Shown: in pieces, positions 54,447 to 63,573 of the stretch
How the letters are laid out: each line of letters starts with the position of its first letter
How positions within the stretch are numbered: the first letter of the stretch is position 1
From: Leptasterias polaris
Taxonomy: Eukaryota > Echinodermata > Asteroidea > Forcipulatida > Asteriidae
Assembly: GCA_037783415.1 (NCBI GenBank)
Contig: JAZGTN010000098.1
Span: 2,356,001-2,420,000 of the forward strand
DNA length: 64,000 bases
Direction: 5' to 3'
Translations under genes and position numbers: made by a program
Notes under the pieces: model-generated
Database searches by the model: none
Seen by the model: the letters and a program-made list of their open reading frames with translations, nothing else
What the model was told of the DNA's origin: nothing

Positions 54447-55697
54447 TTAATCCCTTATGTGGGCAATGCACTTTTTGGACTCGGGAAAAGCCTTTTCAGC
54501 CCTGAAATTTGAGTTTAAAAGGCGGTAAAAGCCCCCTACAAGATCAGCTGCCGGTGCGTCTTTGTCCTTGCTAGAAACAGCGTCTCTGAGCACTGTCCCT
54601 TGCATCCTTGTAACCTTCTCAACCTCTGTGTAATGTTTAAAGGTCTTCTGCGTTGCCCATCTACAATGGTCCATGACCTGCTGTTCGGAAGCGCCAAGCA
54701 TCCTCAGTGTGGCTGCGACACCGGCCCTATTTCCGTGCGCCCTGAGATTCAGGTCGTTTACATCCTTTGAGGCCGCAAAATACAGTTTTAGCCGGTTGTT
54801 TGGACTGCTTCCGGCAAATGGCTTGTTTTTCAGCGATGTCTGGTCAGCTGAAGAAGGCCTGAAGAGAAAATCGCCTGACAGGTCGAAGCCTGAATCTGTC
54901 GCCAGGCCCACCATTTCTTCGACTGCTTTTGCGGGATCCATTTCGCCCCCATTTAACTGCGGAATGATAATGAGCGATGAAGTGTTCTCCCTGATGGTTT
55001 TTCCGATGGTGTGGTTGAAAAGGAGGTCCTTCCCATCAACACGTGTAACCTCGCAAGTCTTGCATCGTCCTAGGTCAGCCGCTCGGTCACCAGCCCACCA
55101 TAGACAAAGAAAAAAGGCCAAATCCCTGCAAAGAATATAACGCTGAATAAAGCCCTGGTTTCGGCTGCTGCCCAAATCTGTAAGACGTCTCTTGATCTCC
55201 CCGGCCAACCACCGTATTTTGTCAGAAAATATAGGGACAGCTTGATGAGGCGTAACATGCGCTTCTGCTTGCTCTAGTCGGATGCCCTTAATGTATTTAC
55301 GAACTCTGGAAGAGAAACAAGGATTTTCCCCGGATCCGCCTTGCCACCACGGCTGGGTCCTGCCCACAGAATTAAAATATGCTCTTAGTTGTCCAACATA
55401 AGAATCCACCGTTCCAGCCGCCAGACACCTCTGACATCCGCAGTCAAACCTTCCGTGTTTCCCCAAATGTATGCAACCAAGGGTATGAACTTGTGTCCTA
55501 CCCTTGGCCTCCCTATCAATCAAAAACGCTACCACATCATTTGGAGTCGCTGATTCCACACGCCCACCTTCGGTATAGTATCCTGTGTTATGGTTCTTAG
55601 CTAGAAAGGTTTCAAAACTCCTCACCAAACTCTTCTTGCTCTTGTTGTACGCAGATCTATCGAGCCGCTCATCAAGCCTTCTCAGCCTTGCCGCCAT
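54447..55697 (-). CDS. Tyrosine recombinase of the retrotransposon
   Basis: A 416-aa DNA recombinase that inserts the circular cDNA of DIRS/Ngaro-type elements. The catalytic set is complete: Arg205 (WWAGDRAADLGR), His321 and Arg324 (LRAHGNRAG), His344 (MDHCRW) and nucleophile Tyr356 (FKHYTEV). The N-terminal half has a Cys/His cluster (CIHLGKHGRFDCGCQRC, residues 75-91) followed by LAAGTVDSYVGQLRAYF, as in DIRS-group recombinases. The ATG lies 86 bp after the polyprotein stop; a pyrimidine-rich tract ending CCTTTAAAG just before it could be a 3' splice site, so a spliced message is plausible. No frameshift or stop is present. Confidence 0.95.
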   Translation of the reverse strand: MAARLRRLDERLDRSAYNKSKKSLVRSFETFLAKNHNTGYYTEGGRVESATPNDVVAFLIDREAKGRTQVHTLGCIHLGKHGRFDCGCQRCLAAGTVDSYVGQLRAYFNSVGRTQPWWQGGSGENPCFSSRVRKYIKGIRLEQAEAHVTPHQAVPIFSDKIRWLAGEIKRRLTDLGSSRNQGFIQRYILCRDLAFFLCLWWAGDRAADLGRCKTCEVTRVDGKDLLFNHTIGKTIRENTSSLIIIPQLNGGEMDPAKAVEEMVGLATDSGFDLSGDFLFRPSSADQTSLKNKPFAGSSPNNRLKLYFAASKDVNDLNLRAHGNRAGVAATLRMLGASEQQVMDHCRWATQKTFKHYTEVEKVTRMQGTVLRDAVSSKDKDAPAADLVGGFYRLLNSNFRAEKAFPESKKCIAHIRD

Positions 55698-55783
55698 GTG
55701 AACGAGCTTTAAAGGAAAGCGAAAAGGGAAAAAAAAAAAATAAAAAATTATTTGTCACCAGTTTTCCCCCGGCAGTGCAAACT

Positions 55784-57694
55784 TCAACTTCTGACTGGCA
55801 TCTCCATGCCCCTTCTTTTCCCTAAAATTGACCTCAGCACCATTTGCAGCTTCCGATGAAGTCTCAACTTGCCCCAGAGCGTCAGATGAACATCATCCAA
55901 TAGATCCAGCTGTGTGATGTAGTCGTTGGACAAAAAATGCCAACCTGCGGGCTCGCACATGCGCCTCAACTCTGTGTTGACCACAGCTACGGACCGATTG
56001 ACAGAGTCTGAACGGGTCGTGCACACCGATGACATGACAAACTGACACTTCGGAAATTGGGCCCTCAACTGCACGGAGGCAATCTTAAACACACGTAGAA
56101 GCTCTGCCACTCCAGGCTCACATACGCTCAATCTGCTGAAATCATTTATGCCACCATGCAAGACTGCTACCTCTGGAACTTTTTCACGGCAGGCGCACGC
56201 CAATCGTCTACTTAATGCTCCCATCCTTGTACCTCCTTGTACATCTACCCGAACATCCAAAGACGATGGCCAGCCAAAACTCTGCAAACCCCTGAACATT
56301 GAGTCCGAAACAATGATGACTGAGCGTCTGCTAAAGGGTTCAACCTGTCTAAATACTGGAATGTCGCCCGGCGGAAAAACACACTTAAACGCCCATAATT
56401 CGAAGGGGATCGCCTTAGTAGACCTCACATATCCACGCCTCGACGGGTATTCGAGGGCACCCACCTGTCCCCGTTCGGCTAACCGTACTGACTGAACCAT
56501 AAAGGAGACCAACTTAGGCCACCAAGACCTCGGATGAGAGTGCTTGGGTACCACTATCACCACCGTCACATTTCCCCATTCACGGAAAAGCCTTATTAGA
56601 GAAGGAATCAAGACGAAGGGAGGAAACACATATAATTGCTCTCCGCGGGGACATTCTTGCGAAAAAACATTAATCCCTGCTGACCCTGGAACCGGATACC
56701 TAGAAAAGAACTTCAGTGACTCTCCATCATACCCCTTCGGCACCATGAGATCCAATGTAAAGCCTTTTCCCCCAGACAGCTCCTTCTGGAGAAAAAGCCA
56801 GAGGGGCGCCGGTAACCTGGCATCGGCGAATGAAATCTCTCTTGATGGAGCGTCGGCCACGTTGTCACCCGAAGGAACCCAATGAAGCTGCAAAGCAAAG
56901 TTTGCCTCCAACGTCAAAGCGAATATGAGCTTTAGCACTTGTGCCAAAGCCAACGATCTTGCCCTCAAACCATTCCAAGCCTGATGTAAACCTTGGGAAT
57001 CCACTTCCACATTTACTCTCCGGTCCCACAAGTGGTCCAATACTGACAACAGAACAAAATACAAAGCAAGAGCTTCCTTGTAGCATATATCTCCCACGGC
57101 TTGCACCTCCGAAGACCAATAATCCCCAAAGGTGACGTTGCCTGCCTGTTGCATCATCACACCACCCCATCTGTACCCCGATGCATCGGAACTGAGCTGC
57201 AGGTTCAAATGCTTCTCCTGCCTCCAAGGGATGGGCTCCGAGAATGAGTCCACAAACCGCCAAAAAAGCATCTCTTCTTGAACCGGCTTTGTGAGAGGAA
57301 TGGAAGTAACGTCGTCAAGCTTGTACAAAAAGGAGCAACATTCCCTCGTGTATAACGAAGCTGCCGGGAAAACTAACACGAAGCTCTGACATTTGCCCAC
57401 AAACCGCTGCATGGTCTTAAGCAACACGGTACCATCCGACAAAACACGTTCCCGAACTTCAGCGAAGGTTATCTTTTTCTTTTCAGGAATCCAAAAGGAC
57501 ATGGATTTCGAACAAATTCCCAAACCCAAGTGGACCATGCTGGAAGTCGGCTGCAACTGGCTCTTGCTGATGTTCACAACATACCCCAGCTTCATTTGCA
57601 TGTAGCAAACTGCGTACAACGCCCTCGATGCCTTCACATAGGCCGTGTCTTCTGTAGCAAAACCCTGAAAACAATTTGAAAATAGATTCATCAA
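55784..57694 (-). CDS. Retrotransposon RT end, RNase H and SGNH hydrolase
   Basis: The downstream 636 codons of the pol frame, directly following a UAG. Residues 1-130 complete the reverse transcriptase thumb region. RNase H spans about 160-285 with the acidic residues in place: Asp170 (LSSDASG), Glu207 (YKEALAL), Asp232 (VEVDSQG) and Asp281 (NVADAPSR). After a linker with VVIVVPKHSHPRSWWPKL, residues 455-620 form an SGNH/GDSL-type hydrolase: Ser465 (VSDSMF), the GxND block (GGINDF, 515-518) and the DxxH pair Asp600/His603 (LDDVHLTLWG). SGNH domains are reported in some Ngaro elements, but their role is unknown. The first residue here is encoded by TTG, so this is a continuation rather than a separate start. 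Confidence 0.94.
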   Translation of the reverse strand: MMNLFSNCFQGFATEDTAYVKASRALYAVCYMQMKLGYVVNISKSQLQPTSSMVHLGLGICSKSMSFWIPEKKKITFAEVRERVLSDGTVLLKTMQRFVGKCQSFVLVFPAASLYTRECCSFLYKLDDVTSIPLTKPVQEEMLFWRFVDSFSEPIPWRQEKHLNLQLSSDASGYRWGGVMMQQAGNVTFGDYWSSEVQAVGDICYKEALALYFVLLSVLDHLWDRRVNVEVDSQGLHQAWNGLRARSLALAQVLKLIFALTLEANFALQLHWVPSGDNVADAPSREISFADARLPAPLWLFLQKELSGGKGFTLDLMVPKGYDGESLKFFSRYPVPGSAGINVFSQECPRGEQLYVFPPFVLIPSLIRLFREWGNVTVVIVVPKHSHPRSWWPKLVSFMVQSVRLAERGQVGALEYPSRRGYVRSTKAIPFELWAFKCVFPPGDIPVFRQVEPFSRRSVIIVSDSMFRGLQSFGWPSSLDVRVDVQGGTRMGALSRRLACACREKVPEVAVLHGGINDFSRLSVCEPGVAELLRVFKIASVQLRAQFPKCQFVMSSVCTTRSDSVNRSVAVVNTELRRMCEPAGWHFLSNDYITQLDLLDDVHLTLWGKLRLHRKLQMVLRSILGKRRGMEMPVRS

Positions 57695-58627
57695 CTATTT
57701 CGCAACCTTCTCTGACACGCTGCCGCTTTGTCCGATGAAACGGTCATCAATCCAGATCTCTGTGTGCACTCCCCTGTTCTTCAACCACGTTGAAAGACAA
57801 AACCCGATAGTGGTGTAGATAAAAGCACTATTCTTAAAACCGAACGGCAGTGTCGTATCCACGAAATAAAACCCTGCCCATTCAAAACCACAGAAAGACC
57901 TTGACCTCTTACTCAATTTTACCTGCTTATACCCCTGAGCATCGTCAGTACCGGAAAAAAAACCATTTTTATCAATCGATTTAACAATATCTCCAAGGGG
58001 AACTAAATTAAAGGGCGTATCCTTACACCACAAATTTGGGCCCTTCATCGACAACACCAGCCTGGGTTTCTTAGGCTCTATTGCCAAAGCATTTACGCAT
58101 CTGGGTGGGGGCACACAACCAACAGGCCCCAACAATTCTACTGAACCTTCCAAAATCCTCTTTACAATAGTTTCGTTGATAAACTCTTTAAACTGTCTAC
58201 AGATCGGGGCATTTGCAAAAAACATAGGCGGCGGGACATCCGAATCAAATGATCTACCCCTATATTCCCCTTGATAATGCTTGAAGAACTCAAACAAATC
58301 TACTCCCTGCTTCAGCCACTTTCCGACTAGGCGCCCTGTACTATGGCATTCCGCAAGAACTTCCTCCCAAGCCTCTGCGCTGTCATTCAGGCCGCCCGCC
58401 ACAAACAAAGCGGGGTCTCTAAAACGAAGAGCACTAAAATCCGGCTGTCGAACCCCAGTCAGAACATCTACCGGCCCTGGAGCCAACCCATCAGGCGCAT
58501 CAGCCGGCTCGCCGGATATGTCGAGCCAAGTGCCAACACCCCTACTGCGTGCCATAACTTGCGCCCGTCTGGGATCAAAATTCTGGGTTGACGAAAACTC
58601 CCATGTATGCGTGCCTAAGACGCTCAT
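57695..58627 (-). CDS. Retrotransposon reverse transcriptase, 5' part
   Basis: The upstream part of pol. The frame is open from 58693, but a likely 3' splice site (TTTTTTTTCAG|GAGTAC at 58643/58642) and an ATG at 58627 suggest translation starts near 58627. RT motifs: first aspartates in GTDDAQGYKQVKL, the LPFGFKNSAF block, and the catalytic WIDDRF box (Asp316-Asp317 counted from 58693), which has W where many elements have Y or F. It ends at a UAG (57697-57695) immediately followed in the same frame by the rest of RT, RNase H and the hydrolase. The stop is either a single inactivating mutation or a read-through site. Confidence 0.92.
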   Translation of the reverse strand: MSVLGTHTWEFSSTQNFDPRRAQVMARSRGVGTWLDISGEPADAPDGLAPGPVDVLTGVRQPDFSALRFRDPALFVAGGLNDSAEAWEEVLAECHSTGRLVGKWLKQGVDLFEFFKHYQGEYRGRSFDSDVPPPMFFANAPICRQFKEFINETIVKRILEGSVELLGPVGCVPPPRCVNALAIEPKKPRLVLSMKGPNLWCKDTPFNLVPLGDIVKSIDKNGFFSGTDDAQGYKQVKLSKRSRSFCGFEWAGFYFVDTTLPFGFKNSAFIYTTIGFCLSTWLKNRGVHTEIWIDDRFIGQSGSVSEKVAK

Positions 58628-58913
58628 GTACTTTTTGTACTCCTGAAAAAAAAGGGCACAATAAAATAAAGACAAAAGGGACAAAGGACGCATGATATAT
58701 ATGTGCTCGGCAGGTGTAAAGATAATTTATTTTCTTTACATGAACAATATTTCCTTGTGGGGCCTTTCTCCCTTCCTATCCAATGTCTGCTTTAAAATAC
58801 AAGCTCACTTGATCAAAACCCAAAACCGAACTTAGTACAAAGATTTCACAATTTTTTAATTATTTTTTCAAAGCCCTCGGTCATACTTCATTTGCCCCTC
58901 GGGCATTGTACAT

Positions 58914-59429
58914 CTACACAAACTCCTTGCACTCTCTAGCCAAATGGCCCCTTTTCTGGCAACGAAAACACGGACCTCGAGACCAACCGCCACGCGAGCT
59001 TACGGGGAAAGGCTGACGCTGCTGCTGACCGCTATAGGCCCGCCTAGGGCGGAAACCTTGACGGAAAGCCCCTCGAGGCCCTCCTTGCGCACTTGTTTTC
59101 ATTCTGTTTACCCCTGGAGGTGGCGCAGCTAACCCCAAATGCTTTCGGGCAAAGCGGAGGCGCTTGTCTGAATCTTCGCCAGTAATAGATTTATAAATGT
59201 ACATGGCAACCCCTTCGGTTTTGGCCTCGACATGCTTTGTACATTCCGCCAAGAGATTGACGTAAAGCTGCTTCTCCTTCACGTCCTCGGCCGACAGAGG
59301 CTTGAACTCCTCCACGTACTTCCTTAGCAAGGACATAACATAGGCCACGTTTGAGTCATAACCCGTCTCCGTACATGCTTTCAGCAGCTCTAGCCTTCTC
59401 GGCTTGTGTACTTCTAAGGCTGACTTGGC
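58914..59429 (-). CDS. Retrotransposon gag, main exon with CCHC knuckle
   Basis: The structural protein of the element. The exon begins after TTATTATGCAG at 59430 and encodes AKSALEVHKPRRLELLKA, an α-helical middle (LLRKYVEEFKPLSAEDVKEK), a Gly/Arg/Gln-rich linker and a C-terminal zinc knuckle CFRCQKRGHLAREC (CX2CX4HX4C), ending at a stop 58914-58916. The frame could also start at an ATG at 59435. Its phase matches the short upstream exon at 61843-61920. The next gene, pol, begins about 290 bp downstream. Confidence 0.9.
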   Translation of the reverse strand, partial: AKSALEVHKPRRLELLKACTETGYDSNVAYVMSLLRKYVEEFKPLSAEDVKEKQLYVNLLAECTKHVEAKTEGVAMYIYKSITGEDSDKRLRFARKHLGLAAPPPGVNRMKTSAQGGPRGAFRQGFRPRRAYSGQQQRQPFPVSSRGGWSRGPCFRCQKRGHLARECKEFV

Positions 59430-59739
59430 CTGCATAATAAATGTGAAACAAAATCCCGGCCGCATAAAATGTGTGGTGTTTTTTTTTTTTTTTCTTTTTT
59501 TCTATTATAAAACAATGACCTCTGTTGCCTTGAGCCGACCTATGAGCTAAACTAACAGCCCGATCCCGTCAAGGCCCTTTACGCTCTACATAATGCCGAC
59601 TTCGACTGTCACGTTCTTTGAATTAAACAACCCCAGCCAAACCCAAACTTTGCACTCAACACACTCTTTAAGGCTCTCCTAACAAAGACCTTCTTCGGCA
59701 AAACCATACTCTGAGCCCGCTGATCTCTTCAGCGAAGGC

Positions 59740-60970
59740 TCCGCCATTGCTTCAATCCATCAGACACTAGTGGACGCACCACACTAGCTCAGCCAAACAG
59801 CGAGCCCCCGCAACTCCGACGGAAACTGAGCTTTTAGCACTGCCCTTTGTTTTGAAAGGTCAGAATGAGCCTTATGCGGCCGCACCGTCCTTTTCCGGCA
59901 AAATCAAACTGAAACTTGTGCGCTCTTCGTCGGACGCACCACCCTTGTTAGAATGACCCTTTTAAGCCTTTTCGGCGGACGCACCGCCCCGTTTCCGTCA
60001 AAATCAAATTGAACTCTTGAGTTCTTCGGCAGACTCACCGCCCTTTGTTTAGTAAAGCCAAACTGAGCTTTTAAACCCTTTCGGCAGACCCACCGCCCCG
60101 TTTCCGTCAAAATCAAACTAAACTCTTGAGCTCTTCGGCCGACTCACCGCCCTTTGTTTAGTATAGCCAAACTGAGCTTTTGAGCTCTTCGGCGGACGCA
60201 CCGCCCTCTGCTTAGTAAAGCCAAACTGAGCTTTTTAGCCCTTCGACGGACGCACCGCCCTCCGTTTCGCAAAATCATGACCCAGCTCTCGCGCTACTTG
60301 GCGCCTGCCCCGTCCTAAATCTCGTAAAGGTAAATATGTGCTTTTGCGCCCTTCATCGGACGCCCCGTCCTTTTTCTAGCAAAACCAAACTATGCGTTTT
60401 TGCCAGTCCGCGGACTCGCCTTCAGTAGCCTATTAACCTCAAAAGGAGCATTGTAAACTCTTCGGTGAAAGCACCGATTTGCGTAAAATACATTGAACTA
60501 ACTTGAACTCCTTACTTATCCCCATAAAGGAAAATTGTGCTGTCACCCACACGGATAAAACCTTAACATGACAAAGGCAATGCATACACCCGTAAAATAT
60601 TGACAATTAGAATCAGGAAAAACCACCACCGCTTGGTTGCTATTTATTTTGTGCTTTTTAGCAGACGCACCGCCCTTTGCTTAGGCTAAATAAACTAAGC
60701 CTTTTGCCCTAACTTAGTTTTGCTCTTCGGCGGACGCACCGCCCTTCGTTTAGTAAAATACTTAATACTTTTGTGCTCTTCGGCAGACGCACTGCCCTTC
60801 GCTTTTTAATAAAATCACACTGAGCTTTTAGCTCCTCGGCGGACACACCGCCCCCGGCTGACTTAATCAAACCGAGCCTTTTGCGCTAAACGACGAACGC
60901 ACCACGCTTCGTACAGTAAAAAATAAAAAACGAAATGATCGTCTTCCACCCCTCGGCGGACGTGCCCTAG
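59740..60970. repeat. Degenerate ~54-bp satellite in the gag intron
   Basis: About 20 diverged units centred on TTCGGCGGACGCACCGCCCT, followed by TTTAGTAAAGCCAAACTGAG and CTTTT. Unit starts near 59972, 60027, 60082, 60137, 60190, 60246, 60299, 60353, 60406 and 60460 give a 53-56 bp period; a gap near 60480-60650 separates a second block (60660-60960). Each unit contains a small GGCGG...CCGCC palindrome. The open frames through it are artefacts. Confidence 0.85.
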
Positions 60971-61842
60971 ACCTGCCAATAATGTTATAACACCTCAAAC
61001 CCCTTGATTCTAGACTACACAGTAACCACCGCGCTCCGCCATCGCAAACTGAAATCAAATAAACTCTATTCCTTGCATGGTGCCCGCCAACTTTCCGTGT
61101 AAACCGAAAGTAGACATGAGCCTACCATTTGGACACGCTTCATAACACAAAGCCCATCTATTTCAATATTTCAAAACCTGTCTGCTTCCCCAAACAACTG
61201 ATTGCACCCGACCAAACTGGAAGTCCTTGGGTGCTCTTCTGGAATCACTATAGACTCTGGCATGCCAGGCCTTAAAGAGAGTTTGCAGCCTACCCTTATA
61301 AATCCACTATATTATCAATATTTACCCTTTCAATAAAGCGATTTACTTTGTTGCCAGATCAGCAATGCTACAAGGAATTACATGCCAACAAATCAACCTC
61401 ACTTCAATTATGACAATGACCCTGCTTGTACCATTTGATCTAACAAAACCCTGTCTACGCCCCCTATATAAACTACTTGGGGCTCTGAGAAACTCTACTG
61501 GCCCTGCCTTCCTTTGGCATGTTTCCAGACCGCATTTCAATTTCCCTCTAACTTCGTCGCGCCCTAATTAAAAAACAGCGACACACAATAACACCCCGTA
61601 CGTCCTCTTGACCACAATTTCCATGACGTAACCTAAAATACCCATGCTTTTAACGCTTTGTGCATAAAAATCGAAACATTTTCCAGCGCAAGTTAAATTA
61701 AAATTTTACAGTGTCCCATTTCTCGCCTACCAAACAGATTGTGAAATGAACACAACAGAAGCTCAACCAAACCATACTAGAACATTTTTACAATAGCAAT
61801 TCTCAATTTGGCTTTCATGATCTAATTTGAATAAAATAGTAC
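60971..61842. other. Rest of the gag intron
   Basis: No coding block or repeat was supported. Confidence 0.35.
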
Positions 61843-61920
61843 CTGTGATGTCGACGGAGCTGGTGAACTAGGGCCCGGCCCACTGCCGAATGTTACTGAT
61901 TTCACTTCGTCTTTGGGCAT
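61843..61920 (-). CDS. Retrotransposon gag, putative first exon
   Basis: ATG-initiated, 26 codons (MPKDEVKSVTFGSGPGPSSP, then a Ser/Pro-rich end), finishing at TCACAG|GTACTA in phase 0. The main gag exon starts in phase 0 with a good acceptor, so a 2.4-kb intron between them is consistent. No transcript evidence is available. Confidence 0.6.
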
Positions 61921-63190
61921 ATGGAAACGTTTCAGCTGTTTTTGGCCACCCCGCACTGTGCATAAAGCGCGGGCGCGCGCGGACTCTGGAGCAGTAAATG
62001 GACACTACTATTATTACCCGGGGGTGACCACGCGCGCAGCAAGCAGCAATGAGGGGAGAGTTTGTCTTCATAAAAAAAAAACGGGGCGTGAGGGGAGTGA
62101 CGATTGGGGTAAAAGAGAGTTGTAATATAAATGTCGTAGTTTGACTTTATATGCTCTTAATTGTTTTAGAAAGTTCTGTGTTCACATACAAATTTGATTT
62201 AGTACTAAGATTAGGAACTATCCAAGTTGAACATGAGCAATTAATACAAAACGCGAAAAAAGTTAAAAACAATATGTTTAGCTTTAAATTACACACCTTG
62301 CCTTGCCCTTGGCCTTGTCAACATAAATTTGTATCTAAACTTTAGTTTAGAAGGGACGTGACATTGGACAAGAGCTACGACTCGGAACAAGAATAACTTT
62401 AAGTGTATTTGTAATCATCGTTCTTGTCATTTTTTGTTTACACACTACTGTGTGGAAACACTACTGTGTGTGACACTACTGTACTGTGTTGAGTTACTGT
62501 ACTCGTTTGCAACATACCCACGCGTAAAATGGGATCGACGTTATCGATCGCTATTGCACGTACTTAAAAAAAAGTTTCATCGACTGCATTACAAACTTTT
62601 TACCTTTGCTTTTTAACAGTCGTTTGTAAATGCAACTTTACCGATTTTACTACCAAAATAACCTGTATTTAATCGTTGTAATAGTAACATAAACTTGTAG
62701 GTAAAACTCTCAAGACTTATGCACAAATTTACCTTGTAAACACTGCCTCCACGATTCTCGTCCATTGGGTAGGTCAGTCCTTGTGTGTGGGCACGCGCGC
62801 ACGTACACACAACCACGCTATGTATTTATTAAAGCTTAGTTCTTATTGGTGATTAAAAGTCCGGAACTGAATCTCATCCAATCAGCAAACACTTAACATC
62901 ACTTGAAAATGTATTGATTCTGGTGCGAATACTGTTTGAACTGAAAAAATCGACCGGCGGATGGCGCTGTTTCACTTTTCTGAATAAAGCAAGCAACACA
63001 TTAGGTGGGACACGCAGCGTTAAAAGTGCATCTGGTCTCTTTTTAAATCACCCCAGTCCGGTCTAAAGTCACAATTAAATTCGTTTAAATTACCATACAA
63101 ATGAAAAGGAATTATTTTCCTAATTAAATGTGTTTGAACTGTGAAGATTTATTACAAAGAACGAAAGATATTCGGGTTTGAAGCTGAAAA
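61921..63190. other. Upstream of gag, unassigned
   Basis: The GC-rich 61960-62040 (GCGCGGGCGCGCGC) might be the element's internal promoter or 5' leader. 62450-62490 has short CACTACTGTGTG repeats. Nothing else was recognised. Confidence 0.35.
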
Positions 63191-63229
63191 ATGGGGGAAA
63201 AGTATATGGAGCGCGCATGTTTACAAACA

Positions 63230-63573
63230 CTGCGCGTATTTTTGGCCGCAACGTTTCCATATGGAGGCTGTTCCACATCATCAGAGGCGAGCTTGATCTT
63301 TTTATTGGCCTTGGGAACTGCCACATCTAGGGGTCCTGCATCAACTCGCTCCAGCATCATTTCTAAATTCCGTTTCTGACCACCATTTGGGGCCAGCGCC
63401 AACACATGGTCTTTCCAACCAGAACCCATATCTTTCAACTGGTCTGGGTCGTCCCACCCGTCCTCAACCAAACGCTCAAAACACCGAGCTGAAATTTTAA
63501 ACTTGGCACATAGGCCCCGGAAGATCTTCGAGTGGGGCTCCCCTGCTGCACCGTACGCCTCATCGCTCTCCTG
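63230..63573 (-). CDS. SAM-like helical exon upstream of the retrotransposon
   Basis: A stop-free block preceded by a strong acceptor (TTCTTTTTCTTCAG|GAGAGC at 63574/63573). It encodes about 100 residues with an acidic-helical core (ISARCFERLVEDGWDDPDQL, then GWKDHVLALAPNGGQKR and NLEMMLERV) that resembles a SAM-type helical fold, then a basic stretch (PKANKKIKL). The 3' border is unclear: the frame runs on to 63124, probably into intron or untranslated sequence. It may be an exon of the same element upstream of its gag start, the end of another element copy, or a host exon. Confidence 0.5.

Larger units (their letters stand above)
53079..61920 (-). mobile_element. Ngaro/DIRS-type tyrosine-recombinase retrotransposon
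   Basis: On the minus strand, in order: gag first exon (61920-61843), gag main exon (59429-58914), RT-RNase H-SGNH polyprotein (58627-55784, one in-frame UAG), tyrosine recombinase (55697-54447) and a 74-bp direct repeat (53494-53421 and 53152-53079). The absence of integrase and protease, the presence of a tyrosine recombinase, the lack of an adenine methyltransferase after RNase H and the SGNH domain favour Ngaro over DIRS1. The upstream terminal repeat was not found, so the 5' boundary is uncertain and may lie past the window. A plus-strand LINE fragment interrupts the 3' part. Confidence 0.88.

Noticed and set aside
57692..57694. A separate ORF start for the second half of pol
   Set aside because: The codon is TTG and the sequence is mid-domain RT, so it is a continuation after a stop, not an independent gene.
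54673..58646. Plus-strand open frames opposite the retrotransposon genes
   Set aside because: They are shadows of the recombinase and pol frames on the minus strand, with no recognisable domains.
59904..60116. A 70-residue frame with a repeated pattern in the satellite
   Set aside because: The repeat period of 53-56 bp is not a multiple of three, so the frame is accidental.
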